Positions 37,750 to 46,268 of a stretch of 64,000 nt of DNA are shown here, piece after piece (the stretch's first letter is position 1; every line of letters begins with the position of its first letter). The notes under the pieces were generated by a model. The model was not told where the DNA came from and searched no databases. It worked only from the letters and a program-made list of their open reading frames with translations. Source of the DNA: Tistlia sp040905785 (GTDB taxonomy: Bacteria; Pseudomonadota; Alphaproteobacteria; Kiloniellales; DSM-21159); assembly GCF_040905785.1 (NCBI RefSeq), contig NZ_JBBDQW010000083.1:14891-78890 (forward strand), written 5' to 3'. The translations under genes were made by a program, and so were the position numbers.

Positions 37750-38268
37750 CTAGCCGACGGCTGAGCGGGAGGGGGCGTCGGCCGTGCGGTTGCGCAGGCG
37801 GCGCCAGAACCAGCGCAGCGCGAGGCAGCCCATGGCGACGAAGGCGAGGCAGACCAGCCAGTAGACAACGGACTTCGGCACGTCGATCGAGACCATCATC
37901 TGCTTGGTGCGCAGGGCCAGGCGGGCGGTCAGCAGGGCGAAGAAGAAGAAGGTGGCGGCGCTGGCGGCGTCGATCGCCAGGTCGACGATCCGGTTGGCCC
38001 GCCTCGGCAGGTAGCGGGCGAGCAGCTCGACGGCGATGTGGTCGCGCTTGCGCACGCCGATGACGGCGCCGGCGAAGGTCACGGCGATCAGCAGGTAGCG
38101 CGCGATCTCCTCCGTCCAGGCGAGGGAGTCGTTGAGGACGTAGCGAGTGAAGAACTGCAGGAAGACGACGACGGACAGGCCCCAGAACAGCAGGAAGACC
38201 AGGGAATCCTCAGGGCGCAGGTCGGCGAGGGAGACCGGCTCGTCGTCGTCGAGCACGGCCGGCGCCAA
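37750..38268 (-). CDS. TRAP transporter small permease (DctQ-type), N-terminus uncertain
   Basis: 172 residues as read from a TTG at 38268; the GTG at 38256 is another option. Four helices (SLVFLLFWGLSVVVFLQFF first) and the motif FTRYVLNDSLAWTEEIARYLL with the conserved Trp-Thr-Glu-Glu are diagnostic. Ten undetermined bases start 13 nt upstream, so the true N-terminus could lie in the gap. Confidence 0.85.
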   Translation of the reverse strand: MAPAVLDDDEPVSLADLRPEDSLVFLLFWGLSVVVFLQFFTRYVLNDSLAWTEEIARYLLIAVTFAGAVIGVRKRDHIAVELLARYLPRRANRIVDLAIDAASAATFFFFALLTARLALRTKQMMVSIDVPKSVVYWLVCLAFVAMGCLALRWFWRRLRNRTADAPSRSAVG

Positions 38269-38280
38269 GCCGGGCGGCGG

Positions 38281-38290
38281 NNNNNNNNNN
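38281..38290. other. Assembly gap of 10 N beside a C-rich run
   Basis: Ten undetermined bases followed by CCACCCCCCCCCCCC. Ten N is a conventional gap filler, so the real distance between the DctP and DctQ genes is unknown and sequence may be missing. Confidence 0.95.
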
Positions 38291-38401
38291 CCACCCCCCC
38301 CCCCGCGCCCCGGTCTCCTCGGGGCGCCGGTCCTCGCCGTCTTGCGGTCCCGTCGGGGTCGGCACGGGCCGGCCCGTGCTGCCGGGGGCCTCGCGGGCGG
38401 C

Positions 38402-39409
38402 CTACTGGATGGCCTGCAGGCGGTCGTAGGTCTCCTGGTCCCAGGTCGCGTCTGGACCGTTGTGGGCCGGGATCGTCGCCTCGCGGAACGGCCCCCGGTC
38501 GACCTCCAGCACCGTGTTGCCCTGGTCGCGGAACCAGGCCGCCAGCTGCTGCTCCGTGTCGATGATGTCCTGGGTGCACTTGTCGGCGGCCTCGCGGAGC
38601 ACCTCGATCAGGATGTCGCGATCCGCCTCGTCCATCGAGTCCCAGGTCGGCCCGCCGATGATGGTCAGCAGGGCGTCGGTGATGTGGCCGGTCAGGTTGA
38701 TGTAGTCCTGGACCTCGTAGAACTTCTTGGCCTGGATCGTCGGCAGCGGGTTCTCCTGGGCGTCGACCGTGCCCTGCTGCAGCGCCAGGTAGACCTCGGC
38801 GAAGGCGATCGGTGCCGGGTTCGCACCGGTCGACTTGGGGAACATCATGTAGAGCGGCGCATTCGGCACGCGGATCTTCAGACCCTTCATGTCCTCGGGC
38901 GTCTCGATCGGCTTGTTCGAGGTGACGTGGCGCTCGCCGTAGTAGGTCAGGCTGACGACGTGGTTGCCGCTCTCGCTCATGTAGCCGTCGGACAGCTCCT
39001 CGAAGAGGTCGCTGCTGCGGTACTTGTCCCAGTGGTCGTAGTCCCGGAACATGTAGGGGGCGCCGCCGATCGCGATCGGGCCGAAGGAGCGCCCGGCGAA
39101 CAGCTGGCCGGTGTAGATGATGTCGACGGTGCCGAGGCCGAGGCCTTCGTTGATGTCGACCTCCTTGCCCAGCGAGGAGGCCGGGAAGACCTCGATCGAG
39201 TAGCGTCCGTCGGTGCGCTTGGCCAGCTCCTCGCCGGCCCAGACCGCCCAGGTGTGGTAGGGCTCGCTGGTCTCGTAGACGTGGGCCCACTTGAGCGTCG
39301 TCTGGGCCTGGGCGGTGCCGACGGCCCCCTCGAGGACGAGGGGCGCGGCGAGCGCGCTGCCGGCCAGGGCGAGCCCGACGAACAGGCGGCGTGAGAGCCT
39401 TTGGAGCAT
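38402..39409 (-). CDS. TRAP transporter substrate-binding protein (DctP-type)
   Basis: 335 residues. Signal peptide MLQRLSRRLFVGLALAGSALA with cleavage near AQAQ. DctP-family features include LKWAHVYETSEPYHTWAVW, the KIRVPNAPLYM segment whose Arg contacts the ligand carboxylate, and ALQQGTVDAQENPLPTI. Substrates of this family are mostly monocarboxylates and sugar acids. First gene of the TRAP set, upstream of which lies the UxaA-type dehydratase. Confidence 0.92.
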   Translation of the reverse strand: MLQRLSRRLFVGLALAGSALAAPLVLEGAVGTAQAQTTLKWAHVYETSEPYHTWAVWAGEELAKRTDGRYSIEVFPASSLGKEVDINEGLGLGTVDIIYTGQLFAGRSFGPIAIGGAPYMFRDYDHWDKYRSSDLFEELSDGYMSESGNHVVSLTYYGERHVTSNKPIETPEDMKGLKIRVPNAPLYMMFPKSTGANPAPIAFAEVYLALQQGTVDAQENPLPTIQAKKFYEVQDYINLTGHITDALLTIIGGPTWDSMDEADRDILIEVLREAADKCTQDIIDTEQQLAAWFRDQGNTVLEVDRGPFREATIPAHNGPDATWDQETYDRLQAIQ

Positions 39410-39586
39410 TGGATTCTTCCTCCCGGTTTCGTTTCGTTTCGCGCCGCCCGAGACTGTCGCTCGTTACCCCTGGGGGTGCGGTGCGCCCGCTCTTTTTCTA
39501 TCGTTGCGGCTGCAAGTTAACCGGGTGGCCGAAGAACAAGTCAACGGGAATCGGGAGCGCGTCCTGCCGGACCGGGCGCTCGGCGG

Positions 39587-41116
39587 CTACATTACCGCGC
39601 CGATCTGCCAGGGGACGAATTCGTCGTCGCCGAAACCGAGCAGCTCGCTCTTGGTGCGCGCGCCCGAGGCGACCTCGAGCAGGCGCTCGAAGATGCGCCG
39701 GCCCATCTCCTGCACGCCGATGCCCTCGTCGAGCACGGCGCCGCAGTTAATGTCCATGTCCTCGTCCATGCGCCGGAACACGTCGCTGTTGGTCGCCAGC
39801 TTCAGCGAGGGCGCCGGCTTGCAGCCGTAGACCGACCCGCGGCCGGTGGTGAAGCAGACCATGTTGGCGCCGCTGGCGACCTGGCCGGTGATCGAGCAGG
39901 GGTCGTAGCCCGGCGAGTCCATGAACACGAAGCCCTTGGTCGCGATCGGCTCGGCGTAGCGATAGACGCCGCAGAGGTTGGTCGTGCCGCCCTTGGCGGC
40001 GGCGCCCAGCGACTTCTCCAGGATCGTCGTCAGGCCGCCGGCCTTGTTGCCCGGCGATGGATTGTTGTTCATCTCGCCACCGTTGCGCCGCGCGTAGTCC
40101 TCCCACCAGTGGATCCGCTCGATCAGCTTCTCGGCGACCGCCGGGCTCTCGGCGCGGCGGGTCAGCAGGTGCTCGGCGCCGTAGATCTCCGGCGTCTCGC
40201 TGAGGATCGCGGTGCCGCCGTGGCGGACCAGCAAGTCGGCGGCGGCGCCGAGCGAGGGGTTGGCCGTGATGCCGGAGTAGGCGTCGGATCCGCCGCACTG
40301 CAGGGCCAGGGTCAGCTCCGAGGCCGGGATCGTCTCGCGGCGCGCCTGGTCCGCGTGCGGCAGCATCTCGCCGAGCAGCTCCACGCCCTTGGCGACGGCG
40401 CGGCGCGTGCCCCCGGCGCTCTGGATGTTGAAGGTCTGGAACAGCGGGCCGCGCTCGATGCCATAGGCCTCGAGCAGGAAGTCGATCTGGTTGACCTCGC
40501 AGCCCAGGCCGACCATCAGGATGCCGGCGAAGTTGGGGTGGCGGGCATAGCCCCAGAGCACGCGCTGCAGGTTGGCGTAGCCCTCGCCGCTGTCGGCCAT
40601 GCCGCAGCCGGTGCCGTGGACCAGGGGCACCACGCCGTCGACGTTTGGATGGGCGGCCAGCAGATCCTTGTCGAAGCTCTGGGCGATGTAGCGGCCGACC
40701 GTGGCCGAGCAGTTCACCGAGGTCAGGATGCCGATGTAGTTGCGCGTGCCGACGCCGCCGTTGGCCCGGCGGAAACCCTGGAAGCTGGCCCGCTCCGCCT
40801 CGGGCAAGAAGGCGGTCGCCCGGGCCTCGCTGGAGACGCCGTAGTCGCGCTGGAAATCGTGCAGGCCGACGTTGTGGACGTGGACGTGGCTGCCGGCGGC
40901 GATCGCATCGGTCGCGAAGCCGATGATCTGGCCGTACTTCGCGATCGGCTCGCCGGCGTCGATGTCGCGCACCGCGATCTTGTGGCCGAAGGGGATGGCG
41001 TCGCGGGTCGTCACCGCCTCCTCCTCGAGCGGGGTGCCCGCCAGGATCGCCGCGCGCGCGATCACGACGTTGTCGCTGCCGTGCAGGCGGATGGTCAGCT
41101 TCGAAACCTGGGCCAT
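39587..41116 (-). CDS. UxaA-family sugar-acid dehydratase (altronate/galactarate dehydratase-like)
   Basis: 509 residues from ATG 41116. The N-terminal SAF domain (residues ~1-90, with HKIAVRDIDAGEPIAKYG and HVHVHNV) is followed by the large catalytic domain with GVGTRNYIGILTSVNCSATV, HGTGCGM, GLGCEVNQ, LQCGGSDAYSGITANPS and a C-terminal DMDINCGAVLDE. Family members dehydrate altronate, galactarate or related aldonic acids to 2-keto-3-deoxy acids. The exact acid is unknown. Likely co-transcribed with the TRAP genes and divergent from the lactonase. Confidence 0.88.
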   Translation of the reverse strand: MAQVSKLTIRLHGSDNVVIARAAILAGTPLEEEAVTTRDAIPFGHKIAVRDIDAGEPIAKYGQIIGFATDAIAAGSHVHVHNVGLHDFQRDYGVSSEARATAFLPEAERASFQGFRRANGGVGTRNYIGILTSVNCSATVGRYIAQSFDKDLLAAHPNVDGVVPLVHGTGCGMADSGEGYANLQRVLWGYARHPNFAGILMVGLGCEVNQIDFLLEAYGIERGPLFQTFNIQSAGGTRRAVAKGVELLGEMLPHADQARRETIPASELTLALQCGGSDAYSGITANPSLGAAADLLVRHGGTAILSETPEIYGAEHLLTRRAESPAVAEKLIERIHWWEDYARRNGGEMNNNPSPGNKAGGLTTILEKSLGAAAKGGTTNLCGVYRYAEPIATKGFVFMDSPGYDPCSITGQVASGANMVCFTTGRGSVYGCKPAPSLKLATNSDVFRRMDEDMDINCGAVLDEGIGVQEMGRRIFERLLEVASGARTKSELLGFGDDEFVPWQIGAVM

Positions 41117-41345
41117 GACGGCGCGCTCTCCTGGGGCTGCTGAGGGATGCCGGTCGAGGCGATCATATGCGCCCCAGCGCGCCGAGAGAAAAGCCGGCTG
41201 CGCGTGCCGACGACCTCGGCGCCGCCTGGACGGCAATCAAGAGAAGAACTAAGCTGCTAGCAGAAGGCTCGCATCGGCTGTTGACCGGGCAGGGCGCGCC
41301 GGCCACCGGAACGGTGCAGCAGCATCCAGACGGGAGGATCCGGTC

Positions 41346-42491
41346 ATGTCGGAGAGTCAGGCGCAGCAGGTTTCAGCCCTTGGCGCCATAGAAGGCTACG
41401 CGGACGGCGGCGCGCCAGCCGGCGTCTCGCGCCGCGGCCTGCTGAAGGCGGCGGGTGTGGTGGCGGCGGCGACCGCGATGGCGCCCGAGGCCTTCGCCCG
41501 CAGCTTCGGCGAGGGTGCGGACCCGGTGCGCTATCCCGAGCCGGACGTCGTCCAGCTCGACCCGCGCTTCACCGCCAAGATCGGCAACACGCCGATCCAG
41601 CGGCTCTACACCGGCACGCTCTGGGCCGAGGGGCCGGCGTGGAACGGCGTCGGCCGCTACCTGATCTGGAGCGACATCCCCAGCGACGAGCAGCTGCGCT
41701 GGCTCGAGGAGGACGGCCACGTCTCGCGGCGCTTCCGCGCGCCCTCGGGCAACAGCAACGGCAACACCTTCGACTTCGAGGGGCGGCAGATCGCCTGCGA
41801 GCACGGCACCCGGCGCGTCGTGCGCTACGAGCACGACGGCTCGACGACGGTGCTGGCGGGGCCGGAGCAGGGCCAGGAGCTGAATGCGCCCAACGACGCG
41901 GTCGTCCACCGCGACGGCTCGATCTGGTTCACCGACCCCGGCTACGGCAGCTTGCTCGCCTACGAGGGCACCGAGGCCGACACCGGCTCGCCGCAGCCCT
42001 ACCAGAAAGAGGCGATCTATCGCATCGACCCGGCGGGCGGCGACCCGGCCAAGGTCGCCGACGAGCCGTTCAAGCCGAACGGCCTCTGCTTCTCGCCCGA
42101 CTACTCGATCCTCTACGTCGCCGACACCGGCGCCTCCCACTACCCCGAGGCCAAGAAGATCATCTGGGCCTACGACGTCGAGGGCGGCAGCCTGAAGAAC
42201 CCGCGGACCTTCGCCGACATGACGCTCGACGGCAGAGCCGGGATGGCCGACGGCATCACCTGCGACGAGGACGGCAACCTCTGGTCGAGCGCCGGCTGGG
42301 TCGGCGATGGCTACGACGGCGTCCACGTCTTCGCGCCCAACGGAGAGCGGATCGGCCAGATCCGCCTGCCGGAGATCTGCTCGAACCTCTGCTTCGGCGG
42401 CGCCAAGCGCAACCGGCTGTTCATGACCGCCAGCCAGTCGCTCTATGCCGTCTACGTGCTGACCCGCGGGGCCCACGCCAGTGGGGCCTGA
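41346..42491 (+). CDS. SMP-30/gluconolactonase-family lactonase, Tat-exported
   Basis: 381 residues. The Tat signal is SRRGLLKAAGVVAAATAMA, so this lactonase acts in the periplasm. The beta-propeller metal ligands are visible in WAEGPAWNGVGRYLIWSDI (Glu), LNAPNDAVVHRDGSIWFTDP (Asn) and MADGITCDEDGNLW (Asp). It would open aldonolactones to sugar acids, matching the dehydratase encoded divergently. GGGAGGAT precedes the ATG. Confidence 0.9.
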   Translation: MSESQAQQVSALGAIEGYADGGAPAGVSRRGLLKAAGVVAAATAMAPEAFARSFGEGADPVRYPEPDVVQLDPRFTAKIGNTPIQRLYTGTLWAEGPAWNGVGRYLIWSDIPSDEQLRWLEEDGHVSRRFRAPSGNSNGNTFDFEGRQIACEHGTRRVVRYEHDGSTTVLAGPEQGQELNAPNDAVVHRDGSIWFTDPGYGSLLAYEGTEADTGSPQPYQKEAIYRIDPAGGDPAKVADEPFKPNGLCFSPDYSILYVADTGASHYPEAKKIIWAYDVEGGSLKNPRTFADMTLDGRAGMADGITCDEDGNLWSSAGWVGDGYDGVHVFAPNGERIGQIRLPEICSNLCFGGAKRNRLFMTASQSLYAVYVLTRGAHASGA

Positions 42492-42610
42492 GAGCCCGTC
42501 TACTTGCGCACCTAGCCGATCCGGCCGTGGGCCTCGGCGGCGAAGTGGGCGGCGGCGGCGACCTAGGTCGGCCGGCCGGTCCGCCGCCGGTTCCGCCGGG
42601 AGCCGGCCGG

Positions 42611-42872
42611 TCATGCCGCCGCCTCGAGCGTCGGGATCTTCTCGAGCTCGCTGGCGAGCACCGGGACAGGTCGCCAAGTCGTGGTCCGTCTGCAGCGCGA
42701 TCCAGATCCCGGGCCCGTTGCCGCAGATCGAACAGGCTGCGCGGCAGCGGGTCGGGTGCGTCGGCTCGGCGACGGCGCCGGTCGGGACGAGGAGGGTGAG
42801 GGTGAGCAGGAAGGCGGCGAACAGGCCGCGAACAGAAACTCCACCTTCCCCCACCCTCGGGCCACAGTTCAT
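42611..42872 (-). pseudogene. Possible small secreted Cys-containing protein with a frameshift
   Basis: From ATG 42872 the minus strand encodes a good signal peptide (VRGLFAAFLLTLTLLVPTG then AVAEP) and a short mature region with Cys-rich RCRAACSICGNG. Near 42663-42665 one extra C shifts the frame. Without it the protein would continue TCPVLASELEKIPTLEAAA and stop at 42611, about 86 residues. I recognise no family. The reading depends on one base. Confidence 0.35.
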
Positions 42873-42947
42873 GGCTCGTTCGCGTATTCGCGCTACGGCC
42901 GGCGGCGGCGTCGCTGGCCAGAAAACCAGCAAAAGTGCGGGTGGAGG

Positions 42948-43022
42948 TGGTGCCGCCGGCGTGAATTGAACACGCGACCCCGCCCTTACCAAGGGCGTGC
43001 TCTACCCCTGAGCTACGGCGGC
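42948..43022 (-). tRNA. tRNA-Thr (GGT)
   Basis: 75 nt on the minus strand with encoded CCA. The acceptor stem GCCGCCG pairs with CGGCGGC, the D-arm is GCTC..GAGC, the anticodon loop TTGGTAA gives GGT (Thr), and the T-arm contains GTTCAATTC. No repeat of its 3' end is seen nearby, so it is not occupied by an element. Confidence 0.95.
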
Positions 43023-43147
43023 GCCAAGAGGATCCCGGAGCGCAGAGGCGTCCGAGAGCGGCGGGAAAATGCACCGATCACGGTCCCGGCGCAAGCGCCT
43101 ATTCGCCGCCGCTTGACCTCGCCGCCCGGCGCGGCCACCTTCGCGCC

Positions 43148-43384
43148 ATGGCGGAGCGCGAAGACAGCAGCGGTGGCGGCGGCCGTGAGCGGCCGGACGG
43201 CCCGGCCCCCGGCGGCGAGCGCGCCGCACGCGAGGCGCGCCTGGCCGAGCAGCTGCGCGCCAACCTGCTGCGCCGCAAGCAGCAGGCCCGCCAACGCGCC
43301 GCCGACCCTGGCCGGGCGGAGTCCGGCGAAGAGGCAGCGGCGGCGGAGAGGCCGGCGCGCCGCACCCAGGGGGACCATGGCTGA
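43148..43384 (+). CDS. Small conserved-type hypothetical protein upstream of murA
   Basis: 78 residues, highly charged, probably helical: the core REARLAEQLRANLLRRKQQARQRA resembles short proteins often found next to murA or tRNA genes in alphaproteobacteria. No function known. The ends are low complexity (Gly/Arg and Ala/Glu). Confidence 0.55.
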   Translation: MAEREDSSGGGGRERPDGPAPGGERAAREARLAEQLRANLLRRKQQARQRAADPGRAESGEEAAAAERPARRTQGDHG

Positions 43385-43535
43385 AGGCTTGAGCGGCTTG
43401 CGAGTCGCGGGCTAGAACGGTCAAGGATTCCTTCCCGGCCGTCGGCCGTTGCTCGCCCGTGGGACGAGTCAGGGATTACCTTCGTTCCGGCGCGCTCGCC
43501 GGCAGCGTCTCCGAGGCAGGAAGCAGAAGCAGGGC

Positions 43536-44822
43536 ATGGACAGGATCGTGATACGCGGCGGCCGGCCTCTCGAAGGCGAGATCGTCATCGGCGGCGCCAA
43601 GAACGCGGCCCTGCCGCTGATGGCGGCCAGCCTGCTGACCGAGGAGACGCTCAGGCTCGGCAACCTGCCGCACCTGGCGGACATCACCACCCTGGCCAAG
43701 CTGCTCTCGACGCTCGGGGTCGAGCTGCACATGAACGGCAACGGCGGCACCGGCGGCAGCAGCGGGCGGGTGCTGGATCTGACCGCCCGGACCATCACCG
43801 ACACCTGCGCGCCCTACGACCTGGTGCGCAAGATGCGCGCCTCGGTGCTGGTGCTCGGGCCGCTGGTCGCGCGCGAGGGCGTCGGCCGGGTCTCCCTGCC
43901 CGGCGGCTGCGCCATCGGCACCCGGCCGATCGACCTGCACCTGCTCGGCCTGGAGGCGCTGGGCGCCGAGATCGAGCTCAAGGAGGGCTACATCGAGGCG
44001 CGCGCGCCTCGGGGCCTGACCGGCGGGGAGGTGGTCTTCCCCAAGGTCTCGGTCGGCGCCACCGAGAACATCATGATGGCGGCCAGCCTGGCCAGCGGCG
44101 AGACCCGTCTGGTCAACGCCGCGCGCGAGCCGGAGATCGTCGACCTGGCGGCCTGCCTGACCGCCATGGGTGCCGAGATCGAGGGCGCCGGCACCGCGAC
44201 CGTCACGATCCGCGGCCGCAGCCGCCTGCACGGCGCCGAGCACCAGGTCATCGCCGACCGCATCGAGGCCGGCACCTATGCCATGGCGGCGGCCGTCACC
44301 GACGGCGACCTGCACCTGATCGGCGCGCGCGGCGAGCACCTGACGGCCGCGCTCGACGTCCTCCGGCAGGCGGGCGTCGCCATCGAGGAGTCCAACCGGG
44401 GCCTGCGCGTGCGCCGGGCCAACGGCCGGCTCCAGGGCACCGACGTCATGACCGAGGCCTATCCCGGTTTTCCGACCGACCTGCAGGCCCAGTTCATGGC
44501 GCTGATGGCGACCGCCGGGGGCGCAGCCATGATCACCGAGACGATCTTCGAGAACCGCTTCATGCATGTGCCCGAGCTCGCGCGCATGGGTGCCAACGTG
44601 ACGGTGCACGGCGCCTCGGCGCTGGTGCGCGGGGTCGAGTGCCTGACCGGGGCCCCGGTCATGGCCACCGACCTGCGCGCCTCGGTCTCGCTGGTGCTGG
44701 CCGGCCTCGCCGCCGAGGGCGAGACCGTGCTGAACCGCGTCTACCACCTCGACCGCGGCTACGAGCGCGTCGAGGACAAGCTGGCCGCCTGCGGCGCCGA
44801 CATCCGGCGCGTCGCGGAATAG
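43536..44822 (+). CDS. murA: UDP-N-acetylglucosamine 1-carboxyvinyltransferase
   Basis: 428 residues. It transfers enolpyruvate from PEP to UDP-GlcNAc, the first committed step of peptidoglycan synthesis, in the cytosol. MDRIVIRGGRPLEGEIVIGG and GAKNAALPLMAA (Lys22) open the protein, and LPGGCAIGTRPIDLH carries the active-site Cys125 (the fosfomycin target). The ATG at 43536 is the family start; the frame extends upstream without similarity. First of the conserved block. Confidence 0.97.
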   Translation: MDRIVIRGGRPLEGEIVIGGAKNAALPLMAASLLTEETLRLGNLPHLADITTLAKLLSTLGVELHMNGNGGTGGSSGRVLDLTARTITDTCAPYDLVRKMRASVLVLGPLVAREGVGRVSLPGGCAIGTRPIDLHLLGLEALGAEIELKEGYIEARAPRGLTGGEVVFPKVSVGATENIMMAASLASGETRLVNAAREPEIVDLAACLTAMGAEIEGAGTATVTIRGRSRLHGAEHQVIADRIEAGTYAMAAAVTDGDLHLIGARGEHLTAALDVLRQAGVAIEESNRGLRVRRANGRLQGTDVMTEAYPGFPTDLQAQFMALMATAGGAAMITETIFENRFMHVPELARMGANVTVHGASALVRGVECLTGAPVMATDLRASVSLVLAGLAAEGETVLNRVYHLDRGYERVEDKLAACGADIRRVAE

Positions 44823-44847
44823 GCCGGAGCGGCAAGGGAGAGCCGTC

Positions 44848-45519
44848 ATGGCCAGGTCACCGAGACTGAAGCTGCGCGCCCACGACGCCACCGACATGGA
44901 CGTCATCGCCTCGGTGCTGCAGGACGCCCTGGTGCCGCTGACCGAGGTGACCTTCCTGCGCCGCGACCGGCGCTTCGTCATGGTCGTCAACCGCTTCCTG
45001 TGGGAAGGGGTCGAGGAGGCCGAGGGGCTGGCCGCGGAGCGGGTCGGGCGGCCCGCGCCCGATCCTGCCGCCGGCGAGCCCGACGACACCGAGGAAGAGC
45101 GGGCCCGCGACGCGGCCTTCCACGAGGCGGGGCCGCGGCCGACCTACTACCGCACCCATTGCGGCGTCACCTTCGACAAGGTCGAGGCGGTGAAGATCCG
45201 TGGCATCGACCAGCGCGACCGCAACCAGATCCTGAACCTGCTGACCATCGCGACGGAGCCGAAGCGCGTCGACCTGCGCTTCTCGGACGGCGGGCGCATC
45301 CTGCTCGCCGTCTCGGCGGTGCGCTGTCACCTGGAGGACTTCGACGAACCCTGGCCGACCTGGTCGCGTCCCGACCACGGCGCGCGGGCGGCGGCCGGCG
45401 GCCCCGGGACGGCGCCGGGACCGGCGGGCGACCCTGGGGGCGATGCGGGGGGCGATCCGGGGGGCGATCCGGGGGGCGACGCGGCCCCCGATCTGGACGG
45501 GGCCAAGCCCGCGCGGTAA
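44848..45519 (+). CDS. DUF2948 family protein
   Basis: 223 residues. LKLRAHDATDMDVIASVLQDALVPLTEVTFL and RFVMVVNRFLWE, then LNLLTI and HLEDFDEPWPTW, match the alphaproteobacterial DUF2948 family, almost always between murA and hisG/hisD. Function unknown. The C-terminus is unusual: a Gly-Asp-Pro tail (GDPGGDAGGDPGGDPGGD) from a tandem 12-bp repeat at ~45427-45486, probably disordered and length-variable. Confidence 0.88.
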   Translation: MARSPRLKLRAHDATDMDVIASVLQDALVPLTEVTFLRRDRRFVMVVNRFLWEGVEEAEGLAAERVGRPAPDPAAGEPDDTEEERARDAAFHEAGPRPTYYRTHCGVTFDKVEAVKIRGIDQRDRNQILNLLTIATEPKRVDLRFSDGGRILLAVSAVRCHLEDFDEPWPTWSRPDHGARAAAGGPGTAPGPAGDPGGDAGGDPGGDPGGDAAPDLDGAKPAR

Positions 45520-45593
45520 ACCCTGCCGCGGCCCGGAACGGGTCGCGCCGTTCCTCCACCGTCCTTGTCTACAGAAGCGGAGCACCCTCGCCC

Positions 45594-46268
45594 GTGCCCT
45601 CCGAGCGTTCCAGCCGGCCGCCGCTGGTCCTGGCCCTGCCCAAGGGCCGGATCCTGCGCGAGCTGGTGCCCCTGATGCAGCGGGTCGGCATCGAGCCGGA
45701 GCCGGAGTTCCACGACGAGCAGTCGCGCCGACTGCTGTTCTCGACCAGCGTGCCGGGCATCCAGCTGGTCCGCGTGCGCTCCTTCGACGTGCCCACCTTC
45801 GTCGCCCACGGCGGCGCCCAGCTCGGCGTCGCCGGCAACGACGTGCTGATGGAGTTCGACCATCCGGAGGTTTACGCGCCGGTCGACCTCGGCATCGGCC
45901 GCTGCCGGATCTCGGTCGCCGAGCGCAGGGAGCTGCTCTCGGGCGACGACCCGAGCCGTTGGAGCCACGTGCGCATCGCCACCAAGTACCCCGAGATCAC
46001 CCGCCGCCACTTCGCCGCCCGCGGCGTCCAGGCCGAATGCATCAAGCTCAACGGCGCCATGGAGCTGGCGCCGCTGCTGGGCATGTGCCGGCGCATCGTC
46101 GACCTCGTCTCGACCGGCGCCACCCTGGCCGCCAACGGCCTGGTCGAGGTCGAGCACATCGCCGACGTGACCAGCCGCTTCATCGTCAACCGCACCGCGC
46201 TGAAGACCCGGCCGCGCGAGGTCATGGGCTGGGTCGAGCGCTTCCGCGAGGTCGCCCATGACGCATGA
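45594..46268 (+). CDS. hisG: ATP phosphoribosyltransferase, short form
   Basis: 224 residues from a GTG. First step of histidine synthesis, joining ATP and PRPP. LALPKGRILRELVPLM, GNDVLMEF, the IATKYP motif and DLVSTGATLAANGL (PRPP loop) are present. The short form lacks the C-terminal regulatory domain and needs the HisZ partner, which is not in the window. The hisD start overlaps its end by 11 nt. Confidence 0.95.
   Translation: MPSERSSRPPLVLALPKGRILRELVPLMQRVGIEPEPEFHDEQSRRLLFSTSVPGIQLVRVRSFDVPTFVAHGGAQLGVAGNDVLMEFDHPEVYAPVDLGIGRCRISVAERRELLSGDDPSRWSHVRIATKYPEITRRHFAARGVQAECIKLNGAMELAPLLGMCRRIVDLVSTGATLAANGLVEVEHIADVTSRFIVNRTALKTRPREVMGWVERFREVAHDA

Noticed and set aside
42492..42600. Minus-strand stretch reading VAAAAHFAAEAHGRIG between two TAG codons
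   Set aside because: Too short, with several stops in the best frame and no start; no gene can be supported.
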